A DNA stretch of 64,000 nt from Colias croceus (GCF_905220415.1 NC_059568.1:14198001-14262000), one strand, 5' to 3'. Numbered from the stretch's first letter, positions 20,651 to 34,410 are shown. Notes: generated from the sequence alone by a model not told the origin. Numbers and translations are program-made.

Positions 20651-21547
20651 TTGCCTGGAAGAAATCACCGTCGCCTAACAAATATAATGTGTTTTCTTAT
20701 AAAACCGTAACATAATTTATTTTATCTACTTAAATAATGAAAATGATATATTTATAAAATATAAAACATATTATTTAAAATGATTAAAAATAAATAAATG
20801 AAGCAACTACGATTCAAAGAAAACATCTTTTTCAGTGTGAAAATGCTCTAAGCAATCCTGGATGATGAACTGTATATCATGTACCTACTCTGATCCCAGT
20901 ACGGTCGGTACGTCGATAGCCATAACGATTAATATTATAATCAGATAACCGCAAAATAAAAACATTACTTGTAAAGTTGTGAGTGCAAAATTTACGTTTC
21001 ATTTGGCAATAACATTTTTTTCGGTACTAAAACGTAGTAGTTTGATATGTGGTTGGCTGCCCCTCCTCTCCTTCCTGAAAAATATCCTCCAAAATTTCCT
21101 GAGATACTTCCAATGATTGAACCATTGGACGTTGGACATTAACTTCAGTCAAAAATTGACGAAGCGTATGATTACTAATTTCCACTTAATCCTCGCTGCT
21201 ACTGTCTTTATCATCAAATCATCAATTTTCAAGTGGTGTAGTAAAAATATCAGCAGAAATCGACTTCCAAAGGCGATATAATTTTATTAGCATTGAATAA
21301 AAAAATCAAAAGTTAACTGTAAATCTATAAAAAAAGCTAAGTACTTACAAATAAAATTTTATCAAAAACTTCTGTTCCCAATGCACCTCAAAATAATAAA
21401 AGAATCATTCATTTCATTTCATTTCAATAAATACCTGTAAGTAACAACTTACCTTTTGTGGGAACGCATGATGGTGAAAATTCACAAAACACGAAGATTG
21501 CATTTGATATTTTTGGTTTTATGGCATTCAATTGCTTTATAAATATC

Positions 21548-21740
21548 ACTACATAGTATAAAAAAGTCGCTTTCTGTGTCCCTATGTCCCTATGTCCCTT
21601 TGTATGCTTAAATCTTTAAAACTTCGCAACAGATTTTGATGCGGTTTTTTTAATAGATAGACTGATTCAAGAGGAAGGTTTTAGTACATAATTTATTAGG
21701 TTTTAGACAAAGCGGACGAAGCCGCGGGCGGTAAGCTAGT
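21548..21740 (+). repeat. Dispersed repeat family E (GTCCCTATGTCCC type)
   Basis: Starts CACTACATAGTATAAAAAAG, then GTCCCTATGTCCCTATGTCC, TTTGTATGCTTAAATC, GCGGACGAAGCCGCGGGCGG and TAAGCTAGT. An inverted copy is at 26721-26923. Confidence 0.7.
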
Positions 21741-22017
21741 AAATTTATAAAACACGAAGATTTTAAAAATTGTAACTAATGAACACAACAATATATTATT
21801 ATACTCTTTGGAACACAATCATTAGATTAACTGTAGATAATGGTGTCTATTTTTACTTAAAATAATAAACATCTAAGTACCCTCACTTTAAAAAAAATGT
21901 AGTTTATTATTTACACGAAATATATCTTATAGGGAACTGAAGATATGGGTTAAAGAGTTAAATAAATAAATAACATAATTATATTTAAATTATTAATTTT
22001 TAACATTGTGTTCAGTA

Positions 22018-22360
22018 GTGTTAACATGTAAATTGATTTGATTTTTACGAAATCTCATAGATGGCGCTGTTACAAAATTAACATTATACAACTTACATTC
22101 TTTAAGCTATGTTTCTCTTCCCAAGTTACTTAAATGGCATAATTTTTATAGTGTCAATCTAGATATTGTCAAACAACATTTATATATGCGTCATTTGATT
22201 ATTAATTTCCAATAGTTAACGTGTAAATTGATTTGATTTTTATAACATTTAATAGATGGCGCTGTTTCTAATTTGTCTTTATACTACTAAATTCATTAAA
22301 CTGTTTCTCTGCCCAAATTACGTAAATGACATAGTTTTTATTTTGTAAAGCTAGATAATA
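22018..22360. repeat. Two-unit tandem repeat, period about 197 bp
   Basis: GTGTAAATTGATTTGATTTT and ATGTAAATTGATTTGATTTT start the two units (about 22020 and 22217). Each continues through an AGATGGCGCTGTT box, a TTTCTCT.CCCAA.TTAC box and AATGRCATA. Diverged, no coding content. Confidence 0.55.
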
Positions 22361-22439
22361 GCATGGCTTACTCGAAACCAACATTTAAACATGAGTCTTT
22401 AGATTGTACGCTGTCGTAATACACGGAATACGTAAGAAA

Positions 22440-22750
22440 AATAAAGGTTCACAGCTCCTCCCCCGTAGATGATAGCTTGATAATATGTAGCCTATAGCCT
22501 CACCCGACCTGTTAGTAATATTCATGCAAAATTTGAAGTCAATCTATGCAGTACTTTTCGAGATTAGCTCGGACAAACATACAGACAAACAGACAAACAG
22601 ACAAACAGACAAACAGACAAACAGACAAAAATTCTAAAAACTATGTTTTTGGCTTCTATATCGATTATAGATCACGGCCCAGGTATTCTTTTAAAAAAAT
22701 ATTCAATGTACAGTTTTGACTTTCCTACGATTTTATTATATGTATAGATA
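22440..22750 (-). repeat. Dispersed repeat family D, inverted copy
   Basis: In reverse it begins ATCTATACATATAATAAAAT and AACTGTACATTGAATATTTT, then has a (TTTGTCTG)n tract (22578-22625) and the ACTACAT...GCTATAGGCTACATA part. Same family as 19531. Confidence 0.6.
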
Positions 22751-23766
22751 AAACAAAGGGATTCCCGATCGCTGATCGTAATAACGTTTCTTTGTTATGA
22801 GTTATAATCTTAACCATTTACGTACAAAGCTTCAGCTTTCGTTATCTTTCATTTGTAAGGTTTCAATTTTGCTTCGAAACGATTACATTTTACATTTGTT
22901 TTACTCTTCCATTGCTAGTATCTACAAATAACATAATTGCGTACCTACAAACGCAAAAAATATCGTATTTTTTTCGAACATAATAATTTAGATCTATGGA
23001 ATAAAAAAAATGTATGTTTCTCTATAAATATCGTCATCTTCCGCTCACCGAATTTCGATTTGTCTAGCAATTTTATGTTTTATTTATAGAAACTAACTTG
23101 TGGTTACGTTACGTTTGACAGAAATAAACCAAATTATACATCCAATAGATCGCCCATCAAAATACTGACGCAATTTTTATTGACTATGCTTCAGTTTTGA
23201 AATTTACAAAAAAATAGCTTAGGTAACCTAATAGTTTTCTAGCCGACACAGCAAACCTTACTCTTCCAGGACATCCTGATCATAATATAGAGTTATAATT
23301 AATAAACGTTTACAATCTATTCTCAAACCAAATTAATAAGCACAAAAATTTAATAAAAGATGACCAATCCGTTTCGTAAGAGCTTGCTTTAAAACAATAT
23401 GTCACAAGACTTTTCTATTATGTTATATAGTTTCATAATACTTTTATTATTATAGTTAGTTAAAAATCCTATGTATATTTTAAGTAAATCATATAAAAAT
23501 ATTTAGATCAGACCTAATTGCTTCATTTAGAAAATTTAAGTGTACTTACGTATTACGATATGAAAACCAGCTAATAAATTAATTTATGAATAAATTTCAC
23601 GGGTATTAGCGAAACGCGATTAGGCTAATATAATTTGAGATTATTTTAATAATCTGTGGTTAATCGTTAATTTATCCATTCGATAAAATTAGTGGAGTAA
23701 TTGTGTAGCAATTGTGATTGCGGTTTATGAGCTAATGTCATGTAACATGATAACACAATATACAGA

Positions 23767-24118
23767 TACAACCAGTAGGGTAGCCTCATACAACACGTTC
23801 GAAATAGACCACGCACACAAGCAAGCGTGTTTACGATAATCGTAAGGATATTCTTGTATCTGTCAATTGTGATAATACTCTTACGATTCTCCTAAACAAG
23901 CTTGCGTGAACAATTTCTAAGGCCGGTTGCAGAGCTTCACCGACCATCAGTGCGTAAGTCAGTCGCGCTTGTCGTATGTATGGAAATACGCGTACATAAT
24001 TATGGTCGCTTTAAACGGTTTTATGAATTTCCAGATATACGCGACTGACGTACGCACTACGCACTGATGATCGGTGAAGCGGCCTTACGTGTTGTATAAA
24101 GTGTCCTTACTGGTTGTA
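23767..24118. mobile_element. Nested inverted-repeat elements (MITE within MITE)
   Basis: The outer pair: TACAACCAGTA at 23767 and ATACAACACGT near 23789 mirror ACGTGTTGTAT...TACTGGTTGTA ending at 24118. The inner pair: GGCCGGTTGCAG...TTCACCGACCATCAGTGCGT from 23921 mirrors ACGCACTGATGATCGGTGAA then GCGGCC ending at 24084. A third hairpin at about 23815-23912 pairs CAAGCAAGCGTGTTTACGAT with its inverse. All are non-coding. Confidence 0.65.
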
Positions 24119-25969
24119 TATTGAGTTAATAATGTAATCTATTGGATAAAACCGATAGTGTAATTCATGTAATCAAATTCAAATGAATTTGCTAACGAGT
24201 CTAATTTTGCCTTTAAATGCTATTTGCTAACGCATACACTTGATAACGACGAAACAATGGGTCGTGATATTGTTATGTGATACTAACATTCTTTGCTTTC
24301 TACTCATGAAGCTTATTATTTAAAAGAGTATTATAGATATTTATATCAATGATTTGTAATTTAGAAAGCCCGAGCTAATAAATATCTTAATTGGAAATAG
24401 GAATTAAAAACGTCTGGGCGCGTTTACCTAATATTCTACAAACCGCCATTAGATTTGAATAAATTAGGAACTCAGCATTTCAGTATTTCTGAATTATCAT
24501 TTGTAAGTTGTAAAATTCTCGTGTCACAATGTTAATTACGGCACTCCTCCAAAACGGCGGGACCGATTTTCATGAAATTGTGTGTGGTATCGGGTGGGTC
24601 TTTCCCTCATTTCGTTGGTGATAACATAAGATCAAACATCTTTTAATCATTCCCGCTAAGATAAACCATCATTGCTAATGAATTAAACGTACGGCGGGTT
24701 GGATTTTGCTAAACCTCCTATAAGAGGGAATTACAAGGGTTACGTGCGCAAACAACAACACCCGACAATAATAAATATATTTAACATCGGAAGCACGAAG
24801 TTGAAATGTTACGTGCGATTTTGGTGCACAAAATGCATATTTATAATACTTAGTAGTAATTAAACGTTGAATGTGAACGAAAAATAACTACTTTGAAAAT
24901 ATAAAATTCATTTCGCATATTATATAATATTTATTTTCCATGGTAGAGCGATAAAGGAACAAGTAGGCCTACTTATGTTAAGAGATCACCAATTAATGTA
25001 TTTCTTGGGCAATGATGACAAGATATTAATTCAAAATATTTTTCCATCAACCGTTAAAGAGGAGCTAGCTAGATCATAATTAACAGTCTTGTTGTTCTTT
25101 TTATTCTTAAAATTCCTAAAACTATTAATTAGCCAAATGGAACGATTCTAACATTGATAGTTGTTATAACTTCATGTACATGAATATCTGAAACATTTAC
25201 ATTAAATACGAAACCATATCACACGTGTCCACAAATGTAATTTTGCTAACGTTTTATTGAAATAACTTCAACACGAGTTGAACCGCAAACATTTTGATTT
25301 AATTTACTCGCTTTTTGCAGGTTGATATGGAATTTATTTTGCGAATGTGGTTTTAAAACAATATCGCTATATGAGTATATTTAGCAGACCGCTTTGATTG
25401 AATGTCAACTGCAGATAATGAGGGTTCAGGTATGTCGGTAAATTATATAGTATGTATATTGTTTTTGGGTGATATTCCACTTGATAGCTGAAACTATCAA
25501 ACTTTAATCAGATATTGTGAACTTTCATTCCCTAGTATAACGATTTATGAAATAACAAATAATTAATAACAAAGATCTAAACTGACTTCAAAATGTCGGA
25601 ACTACCCATAATTTAGTACCGACCGAAGGGCATCAAATTTCAAATAAAAGATTGGCCAAAATCGGTTGACTCGATAGAAATTTCTCAGGTAACAAACTTC
25701 AAAAAATACAGGTGTATTGATAACTTCCTCTGATTTGAAGTTGGTTACAAATAAGAAGTAATAAAATTTACAATTAACGATCGGTCTTCTGAATTATAAT
25801 GATAATATCGTAGCAATGTTGTACGAATAACATAAAAAAAGCAATGAAAGGAACAAATAATTTATGAAAATCTGTGGCTATTCAAATAATTTTTTTTTGA
25901 AGTTGAATACCAATTGCGTGCATTCCCAGACGATATTTTTCGAAGGAGGTGGCAAAAGACAAAAAAAAA

Positions 25970-26136
25970 TACGTGTGGCACTCGGGGACTGCCGCGGTAA
26001 AGCTATTGCATAGCATGCCTTCAAGCCACACCTCCGCCCGTCGGAGCGTGAGCGGGAGCGTGAGGTTTTTCGTTACGCAATTTCTGGATTCGGTTCCCGC
26101 GCTCAAGGCCTGCGATAGAAGCTATGCAATAGCTTA
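25970..26136 (+). repeat. Dispersed repeat family A, full copy
   Basis: About 167 bp: ACGTGTGGCACTCGGGGACT, then CCGCGGTAAAGCTATTGCAT, a GCCTTCAAGCCACACCTCCG box, GTGAGGTTTTTCGTTACG, GGTTCCCGCGCTCAAGGCC and the end GCTATGCAATAGCTTA. The 15-bp inverted pair AAGCTATTGCATAGC / GCTATGCAATAGCTT would form a stem closing about 110 bases. It is followed to 26335 by another repeat-like block bounded by GGAACGAAGT and ACTTCGTTCC. Confidence 0.75.
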
Positions 26137-26720
26137 AAAACTTGAGCGATGTCAAGGGACATCCGGATGGAACGAAGTGTTAAGTTAGAGAGAGACAGAC
26201 AGAGAACCACGCGCACGCCGCACCACAGCGCCGCACGGCTTACAACTCTAGCAAAAAGTGTCGTGACAACTTTTCGTAAGATTTTTTTTCCGTATAGCCC
26301 TTTCACAACGCACGATAAGGAACTTCGTTCCAATAAAATAAAAAGACGAGTGCGTCATAATAATGTAGCTTTAAATTGGAAACTTTAGAAGATTTTCCGC
26401 ATCTGCATCATTTAGTCATTTTATAATTATTCGCAAAATACTTTTATATTCAATTTAATGAACAGCATCCTTTTAGTATTCAAACAACTTTGTGCGAATA
26501 ATATTGCAGACATAAATTAGTTATAATAATAAATTAACGATCAATTTCAATTTCCCATTAAAGTCTGGTCCAAAAAACAAGTCTAATAAAAATTAAATTA
26601 AAAATTATAAATACCACTAACCCTGATTGTGTTAGAGACCATCTTAGATTTGAAATTAGAGATAGTGTAAGTATTCCACTACTCAGTTCGATTTTATGGA
26701 AGTTTAATAAAGATATAGTT

Positions 26721-26923
26721 AATTAGCTTACCGCCCGCGGCTTCGCCCGCTTTGTCAATCTATCGCTCAATCCTAATAAATGAAAACCTAAAACCTCTTG
26801 AATCACTCTATCTATGAAAAAAAACGCATCAAAATCCGTTGCGTAGTTTTAAAGATTTAAGCATACAAAGGGACATAGGGACATAGGGACAGAGAAAACG
26901 ACTTTGTTTTATACTATGTAGTG
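26721..26923 (-). repeat. Dispersed repeat family E, inverted copy
   Basis: Reverse reading matches 21548-21740 over its length, including the GTCCCTATGTCCC run and GCGGGCGAAGCCGCGGGCGG, ending at TAAGCTAATT. Confidence 0.7.
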
Positions 26924-29900
26924 ATGTGCAATATAAGAGTTCTTTAATTGTATAAATGTATAGTAAATGTTCAGTGTTTAACCTGGATATTTTTCCAAAA
27001 CATTATGGTCTTTTAATTGTTGTTTATCATTTTTCAAAAAAGTCCCTTACAATATTGATTTCAACGCTACCGGTAAACACTTGAACAAGGACGCTTTACA
27101 GTTCATGTCATAATAAATATTCATAATCGTCGATTCTATTCACAACTGCACCCATAATACAAAAGGTCACACATTTCCTGAACTTGAAATTCGTTAAAAC
27201 CCCAATGCAGCGGTAAACACCGTCAAGTGAACCTTAAAAATAATGATGTTTACAGAACGAAATATTAAAGAATAAAATGGTATTTGCAAAATAATACCCG
27301 GTAAAGGTACACAATACACATATCCATTACTTTATGGAAGAAACATTTTCAGTTATTGTAACAAAACGTTGCATATATCCGTCTAAACAAATTGAATAAG
27401 AGTAAGCAAGAGAAAACGGTTCAAGAATCAAGATCCAGAGTCATCTCTTAAAGTATTAAAACAGTATTGCCTAGCTAAATTGTAACGACAGCAAAACAGA
27501 TTCCACTAGAAAACTAATCAATCTAAATCTTTCGAAAATGATTCAAACATAAAATAAAAATAATCTTCTCCAGTTTTCCCCTCACTTTAAAATGAAATTA
27601 TTGAAGCAACTGTAATCCTTTTAAATTCTTTAATACATTTTCACTGAGAAGGAACAATGCATTGCTGTTATCATTAATTAAGAAACTGTCCAATGAAATA
27701 CCCTTATAAATTGTGTCATATTTCCGAACAAAAAATGTCATAATTGTTCATTGCTACGATAAAGGTGCTATTACTTTCCAGGATTTAAACGATGTTGACG
27801 TAAAATCCCTATCTATTAGTTAAGATTTGCAGCCAGTATCTACTAGATAGTATGTTCAGTGATGTGAATACTAATACCTAAGTGCATAAGAGGATAGATT
27901 TAACTACAGTCGCAAGGGCTTTTCAATAGTAATATGGGATTGTAGAACGAACTACGTTCATTGAAGTTTAGGTTATGTTCATTTTAACATGGGATTACTG
28001 GGAGTAGAAGATACGTTAACGTTATGTGATTTATAATTTACTATTAAGGCTGGATTGAAGACGAAGATATAATTCATAATCAGCGTTTCAGTTAGATATT
28101 GCAAGAAATCGTAGAAGAAAGTATTAAAAAAGGTCTCCATTGCAGTAAAAGTTTTTACGAGAATCACGACGGATAAAATAAAACTGTAAGAAAACTCGAG
28201 AATCATACGATGACAAACAAGCCAATTAAACGTCTATACAACGGATAACTAGAAGTTTCAGTACCAATCGCTTTCACTAGTTTATTAACTGCGAACTTTG
28301 TCATCTCATGTCGCGTTTAAAAGTTGTACGACAGTTTAATTAAAGAAAAAATACACGTGGACCAGCGTCATGATATTGTTTCATACAATCTTGTTGAAGT
28401 CGGGAAAATGTTGAGTTCTGTGAAGTTCGTTAAGGTTTTATGCAAGGAAGGAAATGTTTTTAAAATGACATCTAAATTGGTTTGAGTTAATTTAATTTTT
28501 ACTTATAAATACTTTTCTTGTAAATGTTTAAACTGAATAGTTTTATAAGATAAAACTTATTGGTTACCAATAAATTATTTCACTAATCACTAATTTCAAT
28601 ATAAAGAAATTGGTGACGTAGTCTTCGAATATTTGGTATGTTTATTTTAAGAACATACATAACAGCACAATCGCAATTCATACAATCCTTTATGCTATTC
28701 CTTTGTGCAAATCTTTACTTTCCATACATTTGTATTTGATCTCAGATACGTATGCACTTCAAACTTATCTGTATAGAGTGAAGTGATTATCACACATCTT
28801 AGTTGACCTGAGTACCTCAAACATCCATTTCTATACAACATTGTGCATCACAATATTCCATAGATTTTCTTCCAGTGATAGTCCTCAATAAGAGCATTGA
28901 TAGCATCAAAATACCATTGTTAAGCATCATTTACGTCAATATCTAACTTTGAAGCCATTTTATTATTACTTTTTACAAACAGCGGACTACAATAGCTCAC
29001 AAAATATCAAGATTAAAATCACTGAAATCCGTTTTGCAACGACCCTCAAAGGAAACTCGATTTTTCCTTGACGCAATATGAAAATTACATCGCGTATAGC
29101 TATTTATTGTAAACGTTGTATTTTTAAATATTATTTTATACAAGACGCCCACCCGGGCCCTGCCTACATTGTAAATCGAAGAAAAATAGAATGAAATTGT
29201 AATTTCTGCGTGCAAAACGTGAAATATCCCAAACAACTTGTATGGAGTAAATTATTTCATCATATAATTACATTTTAAGATAATTTTATTCCGTTTTAAG
29301 AATACCTTTCACATTTTAACTTATTTTAACCTTATGGTAATTGATTTGAGCTTATTATATGTTTAATATTATAACAATATCGCTTAGTCTATGTTTTGTT
29401 TACTTTTTTTTTTGAGTTTATCGATTTAGCAAAAGTACCCACTTACTTTACCTATAATATATATACCTACGTGAAAGCGCGATACGCGAAAGCTATTGAA
29501 ACGAAATTATTACTATAGAATATACATACAATTCGATAATTCTGCAAGTTTCGTACGTGAAAATCTAGTCTTAAGCTCATACCGTTTAAACCGTATATCA
29601 CATAAGTATACTGACAAGTTAAGGGAACCCCTATCAATCAGTAGCCTGAAGGAAACCCAAAAGTTTTGCTTCGGACACATACCGTATGGTGTTCATCGAT
29701 AATGGTTTTATAACTTGGAATAAGGGACGAATATACGTCATATATTACTGTGTATTTGAAGCTTTACCGGTCCCTATAGTCTTTCTGGTAGTAATGCCCC
29801 AATCTTTAAGAAAGTAGGAGGATTAATGACACCATTTACAGCTAAACCGTATTATTTTTCCTTACTTTGATTTATAAGGTCCTCCGCTATGATAGACTAT

Positions 29901-30534
29901 AAAAACATTGGAAAAATCCAAGCAAAAACGTTTTACGGGTCAGCTAATAATAATTTCTGTGGCCCGAGTTGTTAGATCTTTTTGTCAAGATACTCTAGGT
30001 AAGCTGGTCTTTTAACGGATCAGTAATCTCTTATTCAATACCGCAGAAACGTTCTTATTTGTAGAAATTTATAAGGGTATTATCGACAAACCGAACTAAT
30101 AGGAAACTTATTGTCCAACTTTGATTTCAACGTTCGGCCTTTTGGAAACTGTGATTCCTTTTCTTTTGAAATAACTAATATTTATGTTGGTAATATAGGT
30201 ATTGGAAGTAGTCTGTTGACATATTGCAAGCCACATGCACACTAAATTGTATAGTAGTAGATAGATAAACTTTGGACGCAATGATCGATGCCAAATCGAG
30301 CAAACCAAACCAAACAGTCAACTAGCTGGTCAAGTTAGATTCAGTTTCTATTTGACAACCGTTCTGAAATTAGTTTTCAAGTCAATTCATGTCAAAACCA
30401 CTGAGCGGAGGTTTAGTAAGTCGTGCATCGAGTTCCACCGGTAGAAATGTCGCTAAATTATTCGTCCGAAAGGAAAAATACGAAACCAAAGTTGCAAAGT
30501 CAGTTGCATTTGACGGTCCGGTCAAGTCACTTAA

Positions 30535-30593
30535 CAATTTGAGTGAACGCCGGATGTTTTCGACAATTTGAGTGAACGCCGGATGTTTTGAGT
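30535..30593. repeat. Short direct duplication (about 32 bp, two copies)
   Basis: CAATTTGAGTGAACGCCGGA followed by TGTTTT occurs twice in tandem; a third weaker partial copy follows. No function seen. Confidence 0.6.
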
Positions 30594-31141
30594 AACGCTG
30601 AAATGTTTTCGACAATCGCTAACTCGATTATGTGTATAATACGATCATATGCATACATTAAGTTCTGCTGTTCAGTGAATCACCTACGCTCTTGAATTTT
30701 ATTAATGAAATTATAAAGTTCCTCGTAGACTATTTTTAAAATATTGAATATTATCAATTTATAAAGAAAGAAGAATTTAAGGATAAAGTAGACTAAAAAT
30801 AATTACCTGAAATAGAATTCTTCGTAAAAATCTATTATTAAGCTTGTTATCTGAGCGTCAGCTTATTTATTCGTAAAAGATTGAATAATATTAGTAAATA
30901 GGTTAACGGGAATAAGTGTTACAAAATTACAAAGAACACTACAATATTTGTGCATTATTGAAATTTAGTATTTATAAAAATCAATTTTGTCATAAAATTA
31001 AAAGGTGCATAAACATCTATATGACAACCGATCATATACATTAAGGCCCTCTACACTATTGTGATTGCCCCTACTAGCTCAACGCTGCCCATTGTGATCA
31101 ACCCCATTTGAATGCTACAGAAGTAAATATCAAGAACAAAC

Positions 31142-31291
31142 CTGTTGTTGGTTCTCGCGCTGTGTCACGAGGCGCGCCTCAACGCAGTCGCGGGTCTCGA
31201 GGAAGGCGCGACGCTGGGCCAGTTCCCGGGGATAGTGCGTCATGATGCCGGCGATGTTGCAAGCGAGCAGGGTGGCCAGGTTGCAGAAGAT
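31142..31291 (-). CDS. Adenylyl cyclase exon: sixth membrane segment and linker
   Basis: 150 nt, exactly 50 codons, phase 0 on both sides; acceptor CTCTACACCAG, donor GTTTGT. It codes the last M1 segment (IFCNLATLLACNIAGIMTHY) and the cytosolic linker with THYPRELAQRRAFLETR and ending RENQQQ, which joins ERLLLSVLPRH in the next exon. THYP..., QR.AF.ETR..I.ARL and QRENQQQ are conserved in ADCY5/6-like cyclases. Confidence 0.92.
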
Positions 31292-31743
31292 CTGGTGTAG
31301 AGTTGGTGTTAGATACATGGTAAATAACGATTGGGTGGAGGGTTGGTGGCAAATTAATGGTGACTAGTACCACACCATTAATTCTGTAGCTGCTGTAGCT
31401 TGGATCAGTAGAAGATGAAATTAAGAGTAGCTCGGCTATAACTCTTGATACAACGATTAAAGCATGTTTCAAAGTAATCGTAATGCTACATGGAGACTAA
31501 AAACATATCTGCCTTCTTCAGGTACAAGGGATAAGTTGAATGAATTTAACTCCATAACTTGCTATATATCGACTGGCGTTTAAATATCATCAATTGTGTC
31601 TGGGAAAAATTGTCAGACTCATTGCAATGTTTCAAATTATTCTAATTTCACTATCTAAAAGCTCTTATTATATAGCTTTATTTGTACCGCAATCCATCAA
31701 CAAATATGACTATCTATGATGCAAGTTACATCAGCTAACGTAC
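31292..31743 (-). other. Adenylyl cyclase intron, 452 bp
   Basis: Short intron between two membrane-domain exons, GT...AG in phase 0. No element recognised. Confidence 0.85.
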
Positions 31744-31900
31744 CTGTGCGTCCGTAGTCTTGGTCATAACAATCTGCGCTCCAATATTGACAGCTGCCAG
31801 TGTGAGCCCACCGATGGTCGCCTCGTGCAGTCGGAGAGGTAGGGTCGCGTACGTCACGTAGGTAAATAGGGCGCACATGCCGACACTCACGTTCATTGAT
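31744..31900 (-). CDS. Adenylyl cyclase exon: membrane segments 4 and 5
   Basis: 157 nt, acceptor TTTACGCCCAG, donor GTACGT. After one base that completes an Arg codon it codes 52 residues from SMNVSVGMCALFTYVTYATL to MTKTTDAQ. Two hydrophobic stretches (VGMCALFTYVTYATLPL and TIGGLTLAAVNIGAQIVM) fit the fourth and fifth M1 helices; TYVTYATLPL matches the YTLLPL-type motif of the family. Confidence 0.9.
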
Positions 31901-33984
31901 CTGGGCGTAAATGGTTATGATTAGTCTATCTGTTGTATTGAGAACTAGCTACTTCTTGGTTGGACACTGATTAGCCTAGGTACTTCTTAAGAATAACTTT
32001 TTTGACACGTTTCTGTTAACTTCACCTGTACTATGTTTGCATGTAACCGACTCTTTGAGACAGATTTAATTCAAACTTTGTAAAAATGGTATCTAATGAT
32101 AAGCCTTCCCATTCATGGGAACTAGAATATAGATACTTCTTTGAAATAAGCTTTTTTAACACGTGCTTTATCTGTTTGTTTGTATGAAACCGACTTAGAC
32201 TTTACATTCGATGTTGTCCCACTTTAAACGTAAATGTGCACTTATCAAGGATCAGTGACAAAACAATAATTTCATGAAATAAGCGAGATTTTTTGTTCTT
32301 TTCAAAACAATATTAATTATTAGGTATTCAAGCAAAATTTATAATTCCATCGTGTGTATGGTACTGATAATGCTTGGATTTTAGTAAACTAATAAAGAAC
32401 TATGTTGAGTATTTATTGTATTGACACAAATAAAAGCTCAAAATCCTGTATTCAAAACAATTTCAATAAATGCGGTTTTATTTCAAACACGCACGTATAT
32501 AAAATATTTATATTCCGTATACGAATCATACATATTATATTAATTTGGCCTTTCCCAGTTTGATTTACCATTCATTAATAATTCCAAAGTGAAAATTAGA
32601 TAACGCGTTGGACCCAAAAGTTTGAACACACGAAGTTCGCGTGTGCGTATATAACTGTGAATCGACTTCACGATAAATTTATGAATATGTGTCGAACTTT
32701 GAAACCTACTGACACACAGTTGTTTGATGAAAAGCTTTCTTATTTAGAGAAAAAACAAAGTTAACAATTACTTTTTAAAAGATTCCATTATACTTTGGTT
32801 TAAAATTCTACGAATAATAAAAAATTCGGTAATTAGCTCGGATCGGTATAAACATATAGACAGATAGGCTATCTTTTACGCAAGTACATCTACCATATAA
32901 CTGAAGCCACGGGCTGCAGCTAGTAGTAGCTGTGTATCATATATATAAATAGCTCCCGATGCAACTCTAATAGTACATTACATTAGGTCTCCAGCCAACC
33001 TAGCATCTCGAGCAATTGCATTCTCCACGTCTGCAAGGCGTCAGATACATTTTATTTTCAACATCGTGAGCACATGTGGATACACGTGCCCGTTGCAATT
33101 GCAATTGGCCAGTATTAATAAATATATCAAGTTCAAATAAAGTAAAACACGCTTTATTTCTCAACATTTTGTATTGGTCCGATGCTTGATAAGTGTTAGA
33201 ATTAAATCTGTCCATTTAGGGCCGATTTTTCAATCATTGGTTAAAATTTATCCACGTACAGTACATATTCTAGGAGGTAGCAACGTTGACAAGTGAGCAT
33301 TTTAGTATAGTTGGTTCTTTGATATGCTGTTCCTCTTGCTATTTCGGTTACAGTCCGGGCTGTCTGGCTGGCCGCAGTGGTTGCGTTTATTAGTGCGCAT
33401 CTTATCTGCACAGGAAAATATTCTTAATTTAAAGTCATTTTTTAACGCGTAATTTTTAATCGTTTGCCTTTAGATAGATCCATTAGACATACATTTTTTA
33501 TTGCAAGACGTGTTTTTCGTTGTTAAATAGGTGCCAGACGCAATTTTTATTTCAAAATAATTAAAATATCATCGAAATAAGTGAAATTCCATCAACATGA
33601 GTCCCAGTGAAGGATAAGTAATCACTGTGTTACTTATACTATATATAATATTCATTTTACTATTTACAGTTTTTTTGCAACAATCTACCATATCGCCTCC
33701 TTTTCCCAACGAACCTCAAATAGGACGTTAATGTAAACTTGATAAAAACCAAATATCATCAAGAAATTAAAGACTTTATAACGAATTTTAAACGCGATTT
33801 ATTCATTGTATTATTTTCCCAAGTCTTTAATTTCAAAATGTATAATACTCGCGTAAAATCAAACACTACAAAATACAAATATCATCAAATTCATATTTAT
33901 ACCCAAAAGTGTAATAAATATGAAACCATCTATTAAAAATATTAGTTTACTAATTATTCAATATAAGTATTAAAAAAGGATAAT

Positions 33985-34410
33985 CAATACATATAATAAA
34001 ATTCTAGAAAAGTCGTGTCTGTACAATCAAAATATATAAAAAAAATTAGCAGGTGCTATTATTAAATCGATCCCAAACCCAAAACTGTAGTTAAAAAATT
34101 TTTTGTCTGTTTGTCTGTTTGTCGGTTTGTCTGTTTGTCTGTTTGTCTGTATGTTCGTGCACGCTAATCTCAGAAACGGCTTATCCGATTAAGATGCAGT
34201 TTTCACTAATATATTGTGGTAATCTTCATTTAACATTTAGTGTTTATTTCATGTCAATCGGTTCGTAAATAAAAAAGTTATGACCATTTAAGTATTCACG
34301 GCGAACATTTGCTAAGGCATTCTATACACTGTACGATAAAACGTAAGTTATCTGTTACAATTATTATTCCTGTAAATGTCCAAGTGATCATATCGAAAGT
34401 GCCCAAGGGT
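33985..34410 (+). repeat. Dispersed repeat family D copy with (TTTGTCTG)n
   Basis: ATACATATAATAAAATTCTA, TGTCTGTACAATCAAAATAT, GGTGCTATTATTAAATCGAT, CCCAAACCCAAAACTG then (GTCTGTTT)n match family D at 19531. The right part diverges. It lies inside the 33219-37376 element. Confidence 0.6.

Larger units (their letters stand above)
18501..31141 (-). other. Adenylyl cyclase intron, 12.6 kb
   Basis: Joins the exons at 31142-31291 and 18379-18500 in phase 0. Repeats between 18598 and 26923 are listed individually. From about 26930 to 30530 I see only AT-rich sequence with no recognised element, and likewise 30600-31060. Confidence 0.8.
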
